Source of the DNA: Paracoccus haematequi
GTDB taxonomy: Bacteria; Pseudomonadota; Alphaproteobacteria; Rhodobacterales; Rhodobacteraceae
Reading direction: 5' to 3'
Assembly: GCF_900631945.1 (NCBI RefSeq)
Contig: NZ_UZWE01000036.1
Location: 1 to 64,000, forward strand
DNA: 64,000 bases
In this document: piece after piece, positions 31,356-40,788 of the stretch
How positions within the stretch are numbered: position 1 is the first letter of the stretch
Layout of the letters: the number at the start of each line of letters is the position of its first letter
The notes under the pieces: generated by a model
Databases searched by the model: none
What the model was told of the DNA's origin: nothing
The model's input: only the letters and a program-made list of their open reading frames with translations
Position numbers and translations under genes: made by a program

Positions 31356-32939
31356 ATGACCACCCTGCGCGACGCCGCGATGCAATCGAAGGCTTGGCCG
31401 TTCGAGGAGGCGCGCCAGGTGCTGAAACGCTATGAAAAGAAGGATCCCGAAAAGGGTTATGTCCTGTTCGAGACGGGCTATGGCCCCTCGGGCCTGCCGC
31501 ATATCGGCACCTTCGGGGAAGTCGCGCGGACCACGATGATCCGCCGCGCCTTCGAAATCATCAGCGACATCCCGACCCGGCTGTTCTGCTTTTCCGACGA
31601 CATGGACGGGATGCGCAAGGTTCCCGAAAACGTCCCGAACCAGGACATGCTGCGCCGGCACTTGCAGGAACCGCTGACGACCGTGCCCGATCCCTTCGGC
31701 GAATATGACAGCTTCGGCGGCCATAACAATGCCATGCTGCGCCGCTTCCTGGACACGTTCGGCTTCGAATACGAATTCATCAGCGCGACCGAGTTCTATA
31801 AATCCGGCCGCTTCGACGACACGCTGCGGCTTGCCGCCGAACGTTACGACGCGATCATGGAGGTGATGCTGGCATCCCTGCGCGAGGAACGCCAGCAGAC
31901 CTATAGCTGCTTCCTGCCGATCAGCCCCAAGACCGGCAAGGTGCTGTATGTGCCGATCAAGCATGTCGATGCGAAGAACGGCACGATCACCTTCGACGAC
32001 GAGGACGGGCAGGAACTGACCCTGCCGGTCACGGGCGGGCAGGTGAAGCTGCAATGGAAGCCCGATTTCGGCGCCCGCTGGGCCGCGCTGGACGTGGATT
32101 TCGAGATGTACGGCAAGGATCACAGCACCAACACGCCGATCTATGACGGCATCTGCGAGATCCTGGGCGGGCGCGCTCCTGCGCATTTCACCTATGAGCT
32201 GTTCCTGGACCAGCACGGCCAGAAGATCAGCAAGTCCAAGGGCAACGGGCTGTCCATCGACGAATGGCTGACCTATGCGGCGACCGAAAGCCTGTCCTAT
32301 TTCATGTATCAGAAGCCCAAGACCGCCAAGCGGATGTATTTCGACGTGATCCCCAAGGCGGTCGATGAATATCACCAGCAGTTGCGCGCCTACCCGGATC
32401 AGACGGTCGACCAGCAACTGGCGAACCCGGTCTGGCATATCCACGGCGGCGATGTGCCCGCCACCGACATGGTGGTGCCGTTCCAGATGTTGCTGAACCT
32501 GGCATCCGTCGCGGGGGCCAAGGACAAGGACGGGCTGTGGGGCTTCATCCGCCGCTATGCGCCCGAGGCCAGCCCCGAGACGCATCCGGGGCTGGATCAG
32601 GCGGCGGGCTTTGCCGTGCGCTATTTCACCGATTTTGTGGCGCCCACCCGCCAGTTCCGCGCGCCGACCGAGATCGAGCGCCGCGCGATGGAGGATCTGG
32701 CGGGCCGTCTGGCTGCATGGGACCAGCCCGCCGACCCCGAGGCGCTGCAATCCATGGTCTTCGCCATCGGCAAGGATCATGGTTTCGAGCCGCTGCGCGA
32801 CTGGTTCGGGGCGCTGTATCAGGTGCTTCTGGGCGCCGATCAGGGTCCGCGCTTCGGCGGCTTCATCGCGCTTTACGGCATCGATGAGACCCGCGCGTTG
32901 ATCGAGAAGGCCTTGGCCGGGGAATTGGCAGGGGCGTGA
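31356..32939 (+). CDS. lysK: class I lysyl-tRNA synthetase
   Basis: A 527-residue LysRS of the archaeal-type class I, used in place of the class II enzyme by alphaproteobacteria. The HIGH-like [20 protein letters not shown] and KMSKS-like [16 protein letters not shown] bracket the Rossmann domain; [14 protein letters not shown] and [14 protein letters not shown] are also conserved. The C-terminal alpha-helical cage domain is complete, ending [12 protein letters not shown]. The gene is intact. A perfect 10-bp stem-loop follows at 32957. Confidence 0.96.
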   Translation: MTTLRDAAMQSKAWPFEEARQVLKRYEKKDPEKGYVLFETGYGPSGLPHIGTFGEVARTTMIRRAFEIISDIPTRLFCFSDDMDGMRKVPENVPNQDMLRRHLQEPLTTVPDPFGEYDSFGGHNNAMLRRFLDTFGFEYEFISATEFYKSGRFDDTLRLAAERYDAIMEVMLASLREERQQTYSCFLPISPKTGKVLYVPIKHVDAKNGTITFDDEDGQELTLPVTGGQVKLQWKPDFGARWAALDVDFEMYGKDHSTNTPIYDGICEILGGRAPAHFTYELFLDQHGQKISKSKGNGLSIDEWLTYAATESLSYFMYQKPKTAKRMYFDVIPKAVDEYHQQLRAYPDQTVDQQLANPVWHIHGGDVPATDMVVPFQMLLNLASVAGAKDKDGLWGFIRRYAPEASPETHPGLDQAAGFAVRYFTDFVAPTRQFRAPTEIERRAMEDLAGRLAAWDQPADPEALQSMVFAIGKDHGFEPLRDWFGALYQVLLGADQGPRFGGFIALYGIDETRALIEKALAGELAGA

Positions 32940-32956
32940 CGATGGTGTTGCGCTGA

Positions 32957-32981
32957 CTGGCGAAGGGGCGGCCTTCGCCAG
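32957..32981. terminator. stem-loop between convergent lysK and recR
   Basis: CTGGCGAAGG and CCTTCGCCAG form a perfect 10-bp stem with a 5-nt loop between two convergent genes. No U tract is present on either strand, so it may act as a bidirectional transcript end or 3' stabiliser. Confidence 0.5.
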
Positions 32982-32994
32982 CTAAAACCTTGCT

Positions 32995-33594
32995 CTAAAG
33001 CCGCCGCCGCGCGCGCAGTGCCGCGCTGATCGTGCCGTCGTCGAGGTAATCCAGCTCTCCGCCGATCGGCACGCCCTGCGCCAAGCCTGTCACGGCCGTG
33101 CCTGTATCAGCCAAGGCGTCGGCGATGTAATGCGCGGTGGTCTGGCCGTCCACCGTGGCGTTCAGCGCCAGGATCACCTCGCGGATCTTCTCGCGGTCCA
33201 CCCGGTCGATCAGGGACGGGATGCCCAGGTCGTCGGGGCCGATCTCATCCAGCGCCGACAGCGTGCCGCCCAACACGTGATAGCGCCCGCCGAAGGCGCG
33301 GCCCCGCTCCATCGCCCACAGGTCGGCCACGTCCTGAACCACGCAGATCTCTCCGGTGGCGCGGGCCGGATCGGTGCAGATCCCGCATTCGTCGCGGTCG
33401 GTGATATTGCCGCAGGTCACGCATTCGCGGGAATTGACGGCGACCCGTTCCAGCAGCCCGGCCAGTTGCGACATCTGCCCGCTGCGCTTGCGGATCAGGT
33501 GCAGCACGATCCGCCGGGCCGAGCGCGGCCCAAGCCCCGGCAACCGCGCCATCAGCGCGACAAGCGCCTGAATGTCGTCGCCGTCGCCCGTCAT
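32995..33594 (-). CDS. recR: recombination mediator protein
   Basis: RecR (199 residues) helps RecF/RecO load RecA at gaps. It has an N-terminal helix-hairpin-helix ([20 protein letters not shown]), a C4 zinc finger [16 protein letters not shown], and a Toprim domain with [16 protein letters not shown] then [20 protein letters not shown]. The downstream member of dnaX-ebfC-recR, the standard order. Confidence 0.96.
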   Translation of the reverse strand: MTGDGDDIQALVALMARLPGLGPRSARRIVLHLIRKRSGQMSQLAGLLERVAVNSRECVTCGNITDRDECGICTDPARATGEICVVQDVADLWAMERGRAFGGRYHVLGGTLSALDEIGPDDLGIPSLIDRVDREKIREVILALNATVDGQTTAHYIADALADTGTAVTGLAQGVPIGGELDYLDDGTISAALRARRRL

Positions 33595-33608
33595 CTTCCG
33601 GCGGCCAT

Positions 33609-33953
33609 TCAGAAGGGCAGCTTCATGTCGGCGGGCAGGCCCAGTTCCTGGCTGATGCGGGCCATTTCGGACTGCATTTTGTCCTGCGCCTTGCGCTGCG
33701 CGTCCTTGATGGCGGCCAGGATCAGATCCTCGACCACCTCTTTTTCAGAAGGCACGAAGATCGACGGGTCGATGTCCAGAGCCGTCAATTCGCCCTTGGC
33801 AGTGGCGGTCGCGCGGACCAGACCCGCGCCGGATTCGCCGGTCACGGTGATGGTGTCCAGGTCGGCCTGCATCTTCTGCATCCGGTCCTGCATGTCCTTC
33901 GCGGCCTTCATCATCTTGGCCATGTCGCCAAAACCGCCCAAACCCTTGATCAT
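33609..33953 (-). CDS. ebfC: YbaB/EbfC nucleoid-associated protein
   Basis: A 114-residue DNA-binding dimer protein ([20 protein letters not shown]). The tweezer-like fold is visible as an N-terminal helix with [19 protein letters not shown], strands with [20 protein letters not shown] and the helix [20 protein letters not shown]. The middle gene of dnaX-ebfC-recR, 3 bp after dnaX. Confidence 0.94.
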   Translation of the reverse strand: MIKGLGGFGDMAKMMKAAKDMQDRMQKMQADLDTITVTGESGAGLVRATATAKGELTALDIDPSIFVPSEKEVVEDLILAAIKDAQRKAQDKMQSEMARISQELGLPADMKLPF

Positions 33954-33956
33954 CGC

Positions 33957-35729
33957 TTATTCCTCGTCCTCGAAGGGATCCCATTCCTCGACCTCGGCCA
34001 CCGGACCCTGGGTCAGGTCGTGCGGGTTCGCCGCGCCTTCCGCCAGTTCGACGGCTTCGGCCACGACGGGTGCGTGGCGCACCTGCTTCAGCCGGGCGCC
34101 CGGAAAGGCCGCCAGCACCTGCTGCACGATGGGCAGTTGCAGGGCGCGGGCCTCGCGTTCCCGCCGTTCGGCCGCATGCTGTTCGGCGATGGTCGGCGCG
34201 CCGCCCGTATTCGTGACGGTGACGGCCCAGCGTTGCCCGCCGGTCCAGCCGCGCAGCCTTTCGGCCAGTTTCTGCGCCAGATCGCGCGGGGCGTCCGCGC
34301 GCGGCTCGAACTCGATCCGTCCGGGGCTATAGCGGACCAGCCCGACATGGCGCTCCACCTGCACCAGCAGCAGCATGTCGCCCATCCGCCGGATCAGTTC
34401 CAGGACCGAGGCGAAGTCGGGATAGGCCGCGAAGGCGTCCGGGCTGACCGCCAGGGCCGTCGCGGCCCCCGAGGCCTGGGCGATCACCGGGGCGGGGCGG
34501 GACGCGCGGGGCGCCTGCGAGGGCGCCGCCGGGGCGCCTGTCCGCGCGAAATCGCCCGCCGCCTGCGCCTGCTGGACGCGGCGGATCAGCGCCTCGGGGT
34601 CGGGCAGGTCGGCCACATGGGTCAGGCGGATCACCGCCATTTCCGCAGCCATCATCGCGTTGGGCGCGGCGGACACTTCTTCCAGCGCCTTCAGCAGCAT
34701 CTGCCACAGCCGGGTCAGCACCCGCATCGCCAGCTTTCCGGCCAGTTCCTTGCCGCGCAGCCGTTCGTCCGGCGCGATGGTCGGATCATCGCCCGCGTCC
34801 GGCGTGATCTTCACGACCGAGATCCAATGCGTGATCTCGGCCAGGTCGCGCAGCACGGCCACCGGATCGGCGCCGTCGGCATATTGCGATTGCAGTTCGG
34901 TCAGGGCGGCGGCCGCATCGCCGCGCAGGATCATCTCGAACAGGTCGATGACGCGGCCCCGGTCGGCCAGCCCCAGCATGGCGCGGACCTGTTCCGCCGT
35001 GGTTTCCCCCGCGCCATGGCTGATCGCCTGATCCAGCAGGCTGGTCGCGTCGCGGGCCGATCCTTCCGCCGCGCGGGTGATCAGCGCCAGCGCGTCGTCG
35101 GTGATCTGCGCGCCTTCCGCCGTAGCAATGCGGCGCAGCAGGGCGATCATCACCTCGGGCTCGATCCGGCGCAGGTCGAACCGCTGGCAGCGCGACAGGA
35201 CCGTGACGGGAACCTTGCGGATTTCCGTGGTGGCGAAGATGAATTTCACATGGGGGGGCGGTTCCTCAAGCGTCTTCAGCAGCGCGTTGAAGGCGCTTGT
35301 GGACAGCATGTGAACTTCGTCGATGATATAGATCTTGTAGCGCGCCGAGGCCGCGCGATAGTGGACGGATTCGATGATCTCGCGGATGTCGCCCACGCCG
35401 GTGCGGGATGCCGCGTCCATTTCCAGCACGTCGACATGGCAGCCCTCGCTGATCGCCACGCAATGCTCGCAGACGCCGCAGGGTTCGGTCGTGGGGCCGC
35501 CCTGGCCATCGGGGCCGATGCAGTTCATGCCTTTGGCGATGATCCGCGCAGTGGTGGTCTTGCCGGTGCCGCGAATGCCGGTCATCACGAAGGCTTGGGC
35601 GATCCGGTCGGCGGCGAAGGCGTTCTTCAGCGTGCGCACCATCGCGTCCTGGCCGACCAGGTCGGCAAAGGTCTCGGGCCGGTATTTGCGGGCCAAGACC
35701 TGATAGGTCGGCGCGGCGTCCTGGGGCAT
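33957..35729 (-). CDS. dnaX: DNA polymerase III subunit gamma/tau
   Basis: The clamp-loader motor (about 590 residues). The AAA+ domain has YQVLARKYRPETFADLVGQD, Walker A GIRGTGKTTTARIIAKG, zinc module CGVCEHC, Walker B IYIIDEVHMLSTSAFNALLK with sensor 1 FIFATTEIRKVPVTVLSRCQ. The C-terminal tau part has LVRYSPGRIEFEPRA and a DnaE-binding end. ATG 35729 (MPQDAAPTYQ) is chosen; an upstream TTG at 35744 (adds MTDPT) is possible. The A-rich slippage motif used in E. coli is not evident. Confidence 0.95.
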   Translation of the reverse strand: MPQDAAPTYQVLARKYRPETFADLVGQDAMVRTLKNAFAADRIAQAFVMTGIRGTGKTTTARIIAKGMNCIGPDGQGGPTTEPCGVCEHCVAISEGCHVDVLEMDAASRTGVGDIREIIESVHYRAASARYKIYIIDEVHMLSTSAFNALLKTLEEPPPHVKFIFATTEIRKVPVTVLSRCQRFDLRRIEPEVMIALLRRIATAEGAQITDDALALITRAAEGSARDATSLLDQAISHGAGETTAEQVRAMLGLADRGRVIDLFEMILRGDAAAALTELQSQYADGADPVAVLRDLAEITHWISVVKITPDAGDDPTIAPDERLRGKELAGKLAMRVLTRLWQMLLKALEEVSAAPNAMMAAEMAVIRLTHVADLPDPEALIRRVQQAQAAGDFARTGAPAAPSQAPRASRPAPVIAQASGAATALAVSPDAFAAYPDFASVLELIRRMGDMLLLVQVERHVGLVRYSPGRIEFEPRADAPRDLAQKLAERLRGWTGGQRWAVTVTNTGGAPTIAEQHAAERREREARALQLPIVQQVLAAFPGARLKQVRHAPVVAEAVELAEGAANPHDLTQGPVAEVEEWDPFEDEE

Positions 35730-35792
35730 CGTGGGGTCCGTCAAAAGGTCATGGCGAACCTAGTCGCTGGCACCGGGCGCGACAAGGGCCGC

Positions 35793-36524
35793 CTATTCGG
35801 CAGGCTCGGGTACCGTGCCGCGCCGCATCTGGCGGAACTTGTCCCACGCCTCGTTCAGGCGGCGGGTGCGGGCCTCGGCCAAGCGCACGGCCTCGGGCGG
35901 AAGGCCGCGGGCGATGGCGCGGTCGGGATGGGCCTCGAGGATCAGCGCCCGGAACCGCTTGCGCGCCTCGGGCAGGGGGGTGTCCAGCGGAATGCCCAGC
36001 ACGTCGCAGGGCGGGCAGCCGGTCGCGGCGTCGTGGCGCAGGCGGATCGCGGCCACGCGTTCGGCGGGCAGGCCGAAGATGCGGCCCACCTCGTCGATGA
36101 ACAGGATCTCGTTCTCGTGCATGCCGCCATCGGCGACGGCGATGATGCACAGCCCCTCGATCACGTCGGCCAGAACCGGATCGCCCGGCGGGAACATCGC
36201 GGCGATGCGCCGCGCCCAGGCGTCGAAGCCCGCCACATCCTGCCGCGCCAGGTCGAAGACGCGGGCGGCGTTCTTTTCCTCGGTCCGGGGGATGATGAAG
36301 ACGCGGCGGAAGGCCGCGACCTCGGACCGGGCGACGGCGCCGTCGGATTTCGCCAGCTTGGCGCCAAGCGCGATCACGGCGATGGTGAAGGCCACGGATC
36401 GTTCGGGCGGGATCGCGGCGCGGCGTGCGCCCAGCATCGCGGCCAGGCGGTCGCCGATGCGCTGCCAGAAGCTGCGGGGCTTCGGCAGGCTGGGGCAGGG
36501 GGTGTCGGTCGCGCGCATGTCCAT
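35793..36524 (-). CDS. DjlA-like protein: TerB domain plus C-terminal J domain
   Basis: A 243-residue co-chaperone-type protein. A TerB-like helical domain (VAFTIAVIALGAKLAKSDGA, DVIEGLCIIAVADGGMHENE) is followed by a short linker and a J domain: LDTPLPEARKRFRALILEAH with the HPD motif in EAHPDRAIARGL and the last helix LNEAWDKFRQM. This is the DjlA order without the N-terminal membrane anchor, so it is probably cytoplasmic and stimulates DnaK. Confidence 0.85.
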   Translation of the reverse strand: MDMRATDTPCPSLPKPRSFWQRIGDRLAAMLGARRAAIPPERSVAFTIAVIALGAKLAKSDGAVARSEVAAFRRVFIIPRTEEKNAARVFDLARQDVAGFDAWARRIAAMFPPGDPVLADVIEGLCIIAVADGGMHENEILFIDEVGRIFGLPAERVAAIRLRHDAATGCPPCDVLGIPLDTPLPEARKRFRALILEAHPDRAIARGLPPEAVRLAEARTRRLNEAWDKFRQMRRGTVPEPAE

Positions 36525-36584
36525 GAAACCACGTTACCCGCTTACGCCGCGCAAGGGTAGGGGCAGGGTGTCGCGTCCCCCGTC

Positions 36585-37076
36585 CTAGCGCGCCAGATCC
36601 TTGCCCATCAGCACCAGGTCGTGAAATGTGCCGAATTTCCACCCGGCGCAGGGGATCCGGCCCCATTCGGCATAGCCCGCCCGCGCATGGAACCGCAGCG
36701 ATCCCTCGTTGGATGCGGTGATGCCGCCGATCAAAAGCCGGTGTCCGGCGGCGCGGGCGTGTTCTTCCAGCGCCGCAAGCAGCAGCCCGCCGATTCCGCC
36801 GCCACGGGCCTCGGGCGCCAGATAGATCGTGTGTTCCATGCTGTGTGCATAGCCGCCGCCGTGGCGGAACTGGCCATAGGTCGCAAAGCCCCGCACGCCC
36901 GCCGCGTTCTCGTCCACGATGAAGGGGTGGCCCGCCGCCTGACGGTTGCGGATCAGCGCGGAGATTTCGGACTCGCTGCGCTCGGTCGGCCAGAAGGTAA
37001 TGGCGGTGTCGCGGACAATCGGGTTCCAGATCGCGGCGATGGCCGGCACGTCGCCGGGCCGGGCCGGGCGGATCAC
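36585..37076 (-). CDS. GNAT-family N-acetyltransferase (phosphinothricin-acetyltransferase-like)
   Basis: A 163-residue acetyltransferase, MIRPARPGDVPAIAAIWNPI, with the family phrase SMEHTIYLAPEARGGGIGGL (acetyl-CoA-binding R-G-x-G-I-G) and NEGSLRFHARAGYAEWGRIP. These are the marks of the PAT/Bar group, which can acetylate phosphinothricin or methionine sulfoximine; the true substrate is unknown. GTG start overlaps the stop of the VOC gene, so it belongs to the trpA operon. Confidence 0.86.
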   Translation of the reverse strand: MIRPARPGDVPAIAAIWNPIVRDTAITFWPTERSESEISALIRNRQAAGHPFIVDENAAGVRGFATYGQFRHGGGYAHSMEHTIYLAPEARGGGIGGLLLAALEEHARAAGHRLLIGGITASNEGSLRFHARAGYAEWGRIPCAGWKFGTFHDLVLMGKDLAR

Positions 37077-37636
37077 AAGGCGACCTCGCCGTCCGGGGTG
37101 GCGATCACGGCGGCGAAGGCCGCCCCCGGAACGATGCGCGGATCGTCCAGCGGCATCCGGTCCAGCGGCAGCGTCAGGCGGGTCAGGCGAAGACCCCGGT
37201 CGGGCAGGCGGTCAGAGGGATGGGCGCCGCCGCCCCAGTCGATCCGCATGGGCTGCGCCCCGTCCTGGGGCATCTGGCCCGCGTTCGGCAGGGTGATCTG
37301 CCAGCGAAGATCGCCCCGGCTGGCCTGGCTGACCGTCGTGCCGGGGATCGGCTGCAACGGGGATTGCCGCATGACCCAGCCCGCCAGGCGCGGCGGGCCG
37401 TCGAAGCCGTCCAGCCCGAACCAGCGGGGACGGGCGGGGACAGGCGCTTCGGGATCGACCGCGATCAGTTCCAGGTATTCGCCCGATCCCAGCGACAGCA
37501 GCATGTTGTGGGTGCCCATCAGCGGATGCTTGCCTCCGGGTTCCGGGGCCACGCCCAGCCTGTCGGCCAGCCAGGCCGCGCCTTCGTCCAGCGACCGGGC
37601 GGCGATGGCGATGTGATCGAAGCCCGGTATCCGCAT
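37073..37636 (-). CDS. glyoxalase-like/VOC family protein
   Basis: A 187-residue protein of the glyoxalase-like (VOC) superfamily: FDHIAIAARSLDEGAAWLAD at the start, KHPLMGTHNMLLSLGSGEYL ending in the typical ELIAVDPEA. The metal-site His and Glu of the fold can be matched but substrate is not readable. Its ATG overlaps the trpA stop by 1 bp. Confidence 0.8.
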   Translation of the reverse strand: MRIPGFDHIAIAARSLDEGAAWLADRLGVAPEPGGKHPLMGTHNMLLSLGSGEYLELIAVDPEAPVPARPRWFGLDGFDGPPRLAGWVMRQSPLQPIPGTTVSQASRGDLRWQITLPNAGQMPQDGAQPMRIDWGGGAHPSDRLPDRGLRLTRLTLPLDRMPLDDPRIVPGAAFAAVIATPDGEVAL

Positions 37637-38433
37637 CAGCCGCGATGCGCCCCGGCGGCCAGGTCGCGCACGAAATCCAGAACCTCGGGCACGGGGCGGC
37701 CTTCGCCGATCTTCTTGACGATGGCGCTGCCGACCACGCAGCCATCGGCGACGCCGGCGATCCGTTCGGCGGCCTCAGCGGTCGAGATGCCGAAGCCCAC
37801 GACCACCGGCAGGTTCGCGGCGGCGCGGATCCGCGCGACCTCGGGCGCGACTTCGGCGGCATTGGCGGCGGGGCCGCCGGTAATGCCCGTGACGCTGACA
37901 TAATAGACGAAGCCCGAGGTGTTCCTGACCACCGCAGGCAGGCGGCGGTCGTCGGTCGTAGGCGTGGCCAGGCGAATGAAGTTCAGCCCGGCGCGGTTGG
38001 CGGGGATGCACAGTTCCTCGTCCTCCTCGGGCGGCAGGTCGACGACGATCAGGCCGTCGACGCCCGCCTCCTTGGCCTCGGCCAGGAAGGCGTCGACGCC
38101 GCCGCGCCGGGCATAGATCGGGTTGTAATACCCCATCAGCACCACCGGGGTCGTGTCGTCGGATTTGCGGAATTCGCGCAGGATTTCCAGCGTCCGCGTG
38201 ACGCTGCCGCCTGCGGCCAGGGCGCGCTGGCCTGCCGCCTGGATCGTCGGGCCGTCGGCCATCGGATCGGTGAAGGGCATCCCCAGTTCGATGATGTCCA
38301 CCCCGGCGCCGGGCAGGCCGCGCATGATCTGCAACGTCGTGTCATGATCGGGGTCCGAGGCCATGATATAGGTCACGAAGGCCTTGCGCCCCTGAGCTTG
38401 CAACCGCTGAAAGGTATCGTCGATCCGGGTCAT
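37636..38433 (-). CDS. trpA: tryptophan synthase alpha subunit
   Basis: TrpA cleaves indole-3-glycerol phosphate; indole is channelled to TrpB. Catalytic Glu lies in [17 protein letters not shown] and the Asp in [14 protein letters not shown]. The phosphate loop [13 protein letters not shown] and [14 protein letters not shown] are intact. The start is ATG 38433 (MTRIDDTF), because AAGGA lies 6 bp upstream of it; ATG 38439 would overlap that site. No trpB is adjacent in the window. Confidence 0.95.
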   Translation of the reverse strand: MTRIDDTFQRLQAQGRKAFVTYIMASDPDHDTTLQIMRGLPGAGVDIIELGMPFTDPMADGPTIQAAGQRALAAGGSVTRTLEILREFRKSDDTTPVVLMGYYNPIYARRGGVDAFLAEAKEAGVDGLIVVDLPPEEDEELCIPANRAGLNFIRLATPTTDDRRLPAVVRNTSGFVYYVSVTGITGGPAANAAEVAPEVARIRAAANLPVVVGFGISTAEAAERIAGVADGCVVGSAIVKKIGEGRPVPEVLDFVRDLAAGAHRG

Positions 38434-38521
38434 GGCCATTCCTTGTGCGAACCGGGCCTTGTCTGTCCCAGTTCGCCTGCGGGATCAAGTGGCCTGCCCC
38501 CGTCCGGCGCCCGATCAGCCG

Positions 38522-39388
38522 TCAAGCCGCCATGGCGGCCACTTCGCAGACGGCGCGTCGAAGATAGCCCGCGAACTCGGCCGCTTCGCGCCGGGCCGGG
38601 CCGTCGGCGACATAGACGTTCAGCCATGTCGGGGGCAGGGGCGGCAGGGCGCCTCCATGGTCCACCGGCTCCAGCCCCGCCTGGGCGATTCCGCGGGGCA
38701 GGATGGTGATGCCCAGATCGGCCGCCGCGCTGACCCGCCAGGTGTCGCTGCCGCCGTCAGCCACCGCCTGCACCCATTCGATGCCCGCGCGGTCCAGCGC
38801 CGTCAGTCCCACCGGATAGTATGCGCAATGCGGCGAATTCGCCAAGGGCAGGGGGCGCTGCGTCCAGGCCGTGCCGCCGACCGCCCCGAACCAGGCCAGA
38901 TCGACCTTGGACAGGTGGATCGCGCCGGGCGGGGTCTCGAATTCCGTGGTCAGGATCACGTCATGTTCGCCGCGCTTCATCTGCTGGCGCAGATCCTTGC
39001 TGCGGCCGTCGTTGATGATCAGCTCGATCCGCGGATTGGCCTGACGGAAGGCGCGCACGGCCTGGGCGACCTTGGTGAACAGCCAGTCGCTGGTCAGCCC
39101 GACCCGCAGCCGCGCCTCGGGCCGCTGGCCGGTGAAGCGGGACAGGATGGCGTCGTTCAGCGCCACCAGCTTGCGCGCCTCGATCAGCAGTTCCGTGGCG
39201 AAATCGGTCAGCACCACCCCGCGCCCCTGCTTTTGCAGCATCGCCTCGCCAAACAGGTCGTCCAGGCGCTTGATCTGCATGGACAATGCGCTTTGCGTCA
39301 TGTTGAGCGATTCGGCCGCCCGCGTGACGGCGCCGTATTCGGCCACCGCCTGGAGCGAGCGCAGCGTGGCGATATCGAGATTGCGCAT
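38522..39388 (-). CDS. LysR-family transcriptional regulator
   Basis: A 288-residue LysR-type regulator (ATG 39388, MRNLDIATLRSLQAVAEYGA). The winged HTH AVTRAAESLNMTQSALSMQI KRLDDLFG is at residues 15-45, followed by a ligand-binding domain with RLRVGLTSDWLFTKVAQAVR. It is divergent from a DUF1127 gene. The 137-bp region between them holds a strong inverted repeat, so it probably controls that gene and itself. The effector is unknown. Confidence 0.88.
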   Translation of the reverse strand: MRNLDIATLRSLQAVAEYGAVTRAAESLNMTQSALSMQIKRLDDLFGEAMLQKQGRGVVLTDFATELLIEARKLVALNDAILSRFTGQRPEARLRVGLTSDWLFTKVAQAVRAFRQANPRIELIINDGRSKDLRQQMKRGEHDVILTTEFETPPGAIHLSKVDLAWFGAVGGTAWTQRPLPLANSPHCAYYPVGLTALDRAGIEWVQAVADGGSDTWRVSAAADLGITILPRGIAQAGLEPVDHGGALPPLPPTWLNVYVADGPARREAAEFAGYLRRAVCEVAAMAA

Positions 39389-39401
39389 CGTTCGATTTCC
39401 C

Positions 39402-39506
39402 TGATGCAAGCGATCAAAAACATTCGTTTCAAAGATACGAAAGAGCGCGCTATTGATCAATCACGGAAATTCAAAGGTACTATTGCATCACATCCGTTGA
39501 TGCAAT
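39402..39506. promoter_or_regulatory. LysR operator region between regulator and DUF1127 gene
   Basis: ATTGCATCA (39482-39490) and TGATGCAAT (39498-39506) form a perfect 9-bp inverted repeat with a 7-bp spacer. A third half-site TGATGCAA is at 39402-39409 and an ATTGATCAAT palindrome at 39452-39461. This fits a LysR binding region for divergent control. Confidence 0.6.
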
Positions 39507-39525
39507 CCATCACCGGAGACGAACG

Positions 39526-39753
39526 ATGTCCATCAAGACAGCCGCTTCGCTTCCCCTTGTTGCCGGGCACGGCCTTTCACCGCGCCCGTCACTGGGCAAG
39601 CGTATCATGACCATGCTGGCCCTGCGTCGGTCGCGCCTGGATCTCGCCCATCTCAGCGACGATCGGATGCGCGACGTCGGGCTGACCCACGATCAGGTCG
39701 CTGCCGAGATCGCCCGCCCTATCTGGGACGTGCCTGCCAATTGGCGTCGCTGA
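39526..39753 (+). CDS. DUF1127 (YjiS-like) small protein
   Basis: A 75-residue basic protein (MSIKTAASLPLVAGHGLSPR). The DUF1127 core is LDLAHLSDDRMRDVGLTHDQ followed by VAAEIARPIWDVP. Such proteins are RNA-binding/phosphate- or stress-linked in some alphaproteobacteria. A divergent LysR gene and an inverted-repeat operator precede it, and a strong terminator follows at 39781. Confidence 0.85.
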   Translation: MSIKTAASLPLVAGHGLSPRPSLGKRIMTMLALRRSRLDLAHLSDDRMRDVGLTHDQVAAEIARPIWDVPANWRR

Positions 39754-39780
39754 TCCTACCCCATCGCGATTGCCACACTG

Positions 39781-39814
39781 CCGCGCCGCCCCTGCCGGGA
39801 CGGCGCGGTTTTTT
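39781..39814 (+). terminator. rho-independent terminator after DUF1127
   Basis: CCGCGCC (39781-39787) pairs with GGCGCGG (39802-39808), followed by TTTTTT. A convincing intrinsic terminator on the plus strand. Confidence 0.85.
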
Positions 39815-39829
39815 CCTGCCCCGCCGCCG

Positions 39830-40306
39830 TCAGGACGCCGGGTCGTCGGTCAGGATCGGCGGGCCGAAGCGTTCCACCATCCGCGCCTGGATCTGGTCGC
39901 GGGTCTGGCGATAGGCGGCCAGCTTGGCCTCGCGCCCCTCGGCCAGGCCGGTCGGGTCCATGATCGGCCAGTATTCCACGTCCAGGTGGAAGACGCGGGT
40001 CAGTTCCAGGGCCTGACGCTGGCTGGCGGGCGACAGCGCCACGATCAGGTCGAACCCGCCCAGGTCGTCGCCCCAGTCCTTCATTTCGTCAAACGAGCGG
40101 CTGCGGTGGTTTTCGATCCTGACGCCGATCTCGTCGCAGACGGCGATGGCGAAGCCGTCCACCTCCATGTCGTTCTTGACGCCCGCCGACTGGACATAGG
40201 CTGCGCGGCCATAGAACTTTTTCATCATTCCTTCGGCAATGGGCGAGCGAATGGAATTATGGTCGCAACAGAACAGGACCGACGCTGGGATCGTGTTCCG
40301 CGCCAT
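39830..40306 (-). CDS. low molecular weight protein-tyrosine-phosphatase family (arsenate reductase-like)
   Basis: A 158-residue protein (MARNTIPASVLFCCDHNSIR) with the phosphate loop C-D-H-N-S-I-R-S near residue 14, the CX5R catalytic motif of LMW phosphatases and thioredoxin-dependent arsenate reductases. The general acid Asp lies in YWPIMDPTGLAEG. It is part of the conserved hisD-UPF0262-phosphatase set. It starts 2 bp before the end of the UPF0262 gene. Confidence 0.85.
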   Translation of the reverse strand: MARNTIPASVLFCCDHNSIRSPIAEGMMKKFYGRAAYVQSAGVKNDMEVDGFAIAVCDEIGVRIENHRSRSFDEMKDWGDDLGGFDLIVALSPASQRQALELTRVFHLDVEYWPIMDPTGLAEGREAKLAAYRQTRDQIQARMVERFGPPILTDDPAS

Positions 40307-40308
40307 CG

Positions 40309-40788
40309 TCAGCCTTGCGGCACCAGGGCGCAGATCAGGGTGAACAGCCGCCGGGCGGTGTCGATGTCCAGTTCGGCCTTGCCCTCCAGCCGTTCCTGCA
40401 AGGTGCGCGCGCCTTCGTTGTGGATGCCGCGCCGGGCCATGTCGATCGCCTCGATCTGGGCAGGGGGCAGACGCTTCACCGCGTCGAAATAGCTTTGGCA
40501 GATCTGGAAGTAATCCTTGACCACCTGGCGGAACGGGCCAAGCGACAGGTGGAATTCGGCCACCTTGTCGCCCTGTTCGGCCGTCACGTCGAAGACCAGG
40601 CGGCGTTCGCGGATGCACAGATCCACCCGGAACGGGCCTTGCGGCGCGGGCTGGCCGTCGCGGCCGGGAACGGCGAAGCTGTTGTCCTCGATCAGGTCGA
40701 AGATGGCGACGCGGCGCTCCTGCTCCATTTCCGGGGTGGCGGGGGGGGCCTGGGAATCGTCGATCTGAATATGGATGATCCGGGTCAT
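40309..40788 (-). CDS. UPF0262 family protein
   Basis: A 159-residue conserved alphaproteobacterial protein of unknown function: MTRIIHIQIDDSQAPPATPE, QERRVAIFDLIEDNSFAVPG and VAEFHLSLGPFRQVVKDYFQ. Always found downstream of hisD. Its ATG overlaps the hisD stop (ATGA). Confidence 0.9.
   Translation of the reverse strand: MTRIIHIQIDDSQAPPATPEMEQERRVAIFDLIEDNSFAVPGRDGQPAPQGPFRVDLCIRERRLVFDVTAEQGDKVAEFHLSLGPFRQVVKDYFQICQSYFDAVKRLPPAQIEAIDMARRGIHNEGARTLQERLEGKAELDIDTARRLFTLICALVPQG

Noticed and set aside
31317..32780. Long minus-strand frame opposite lysK
   Set aside because: Antisense shadow of a fully conserved synthetase gene.
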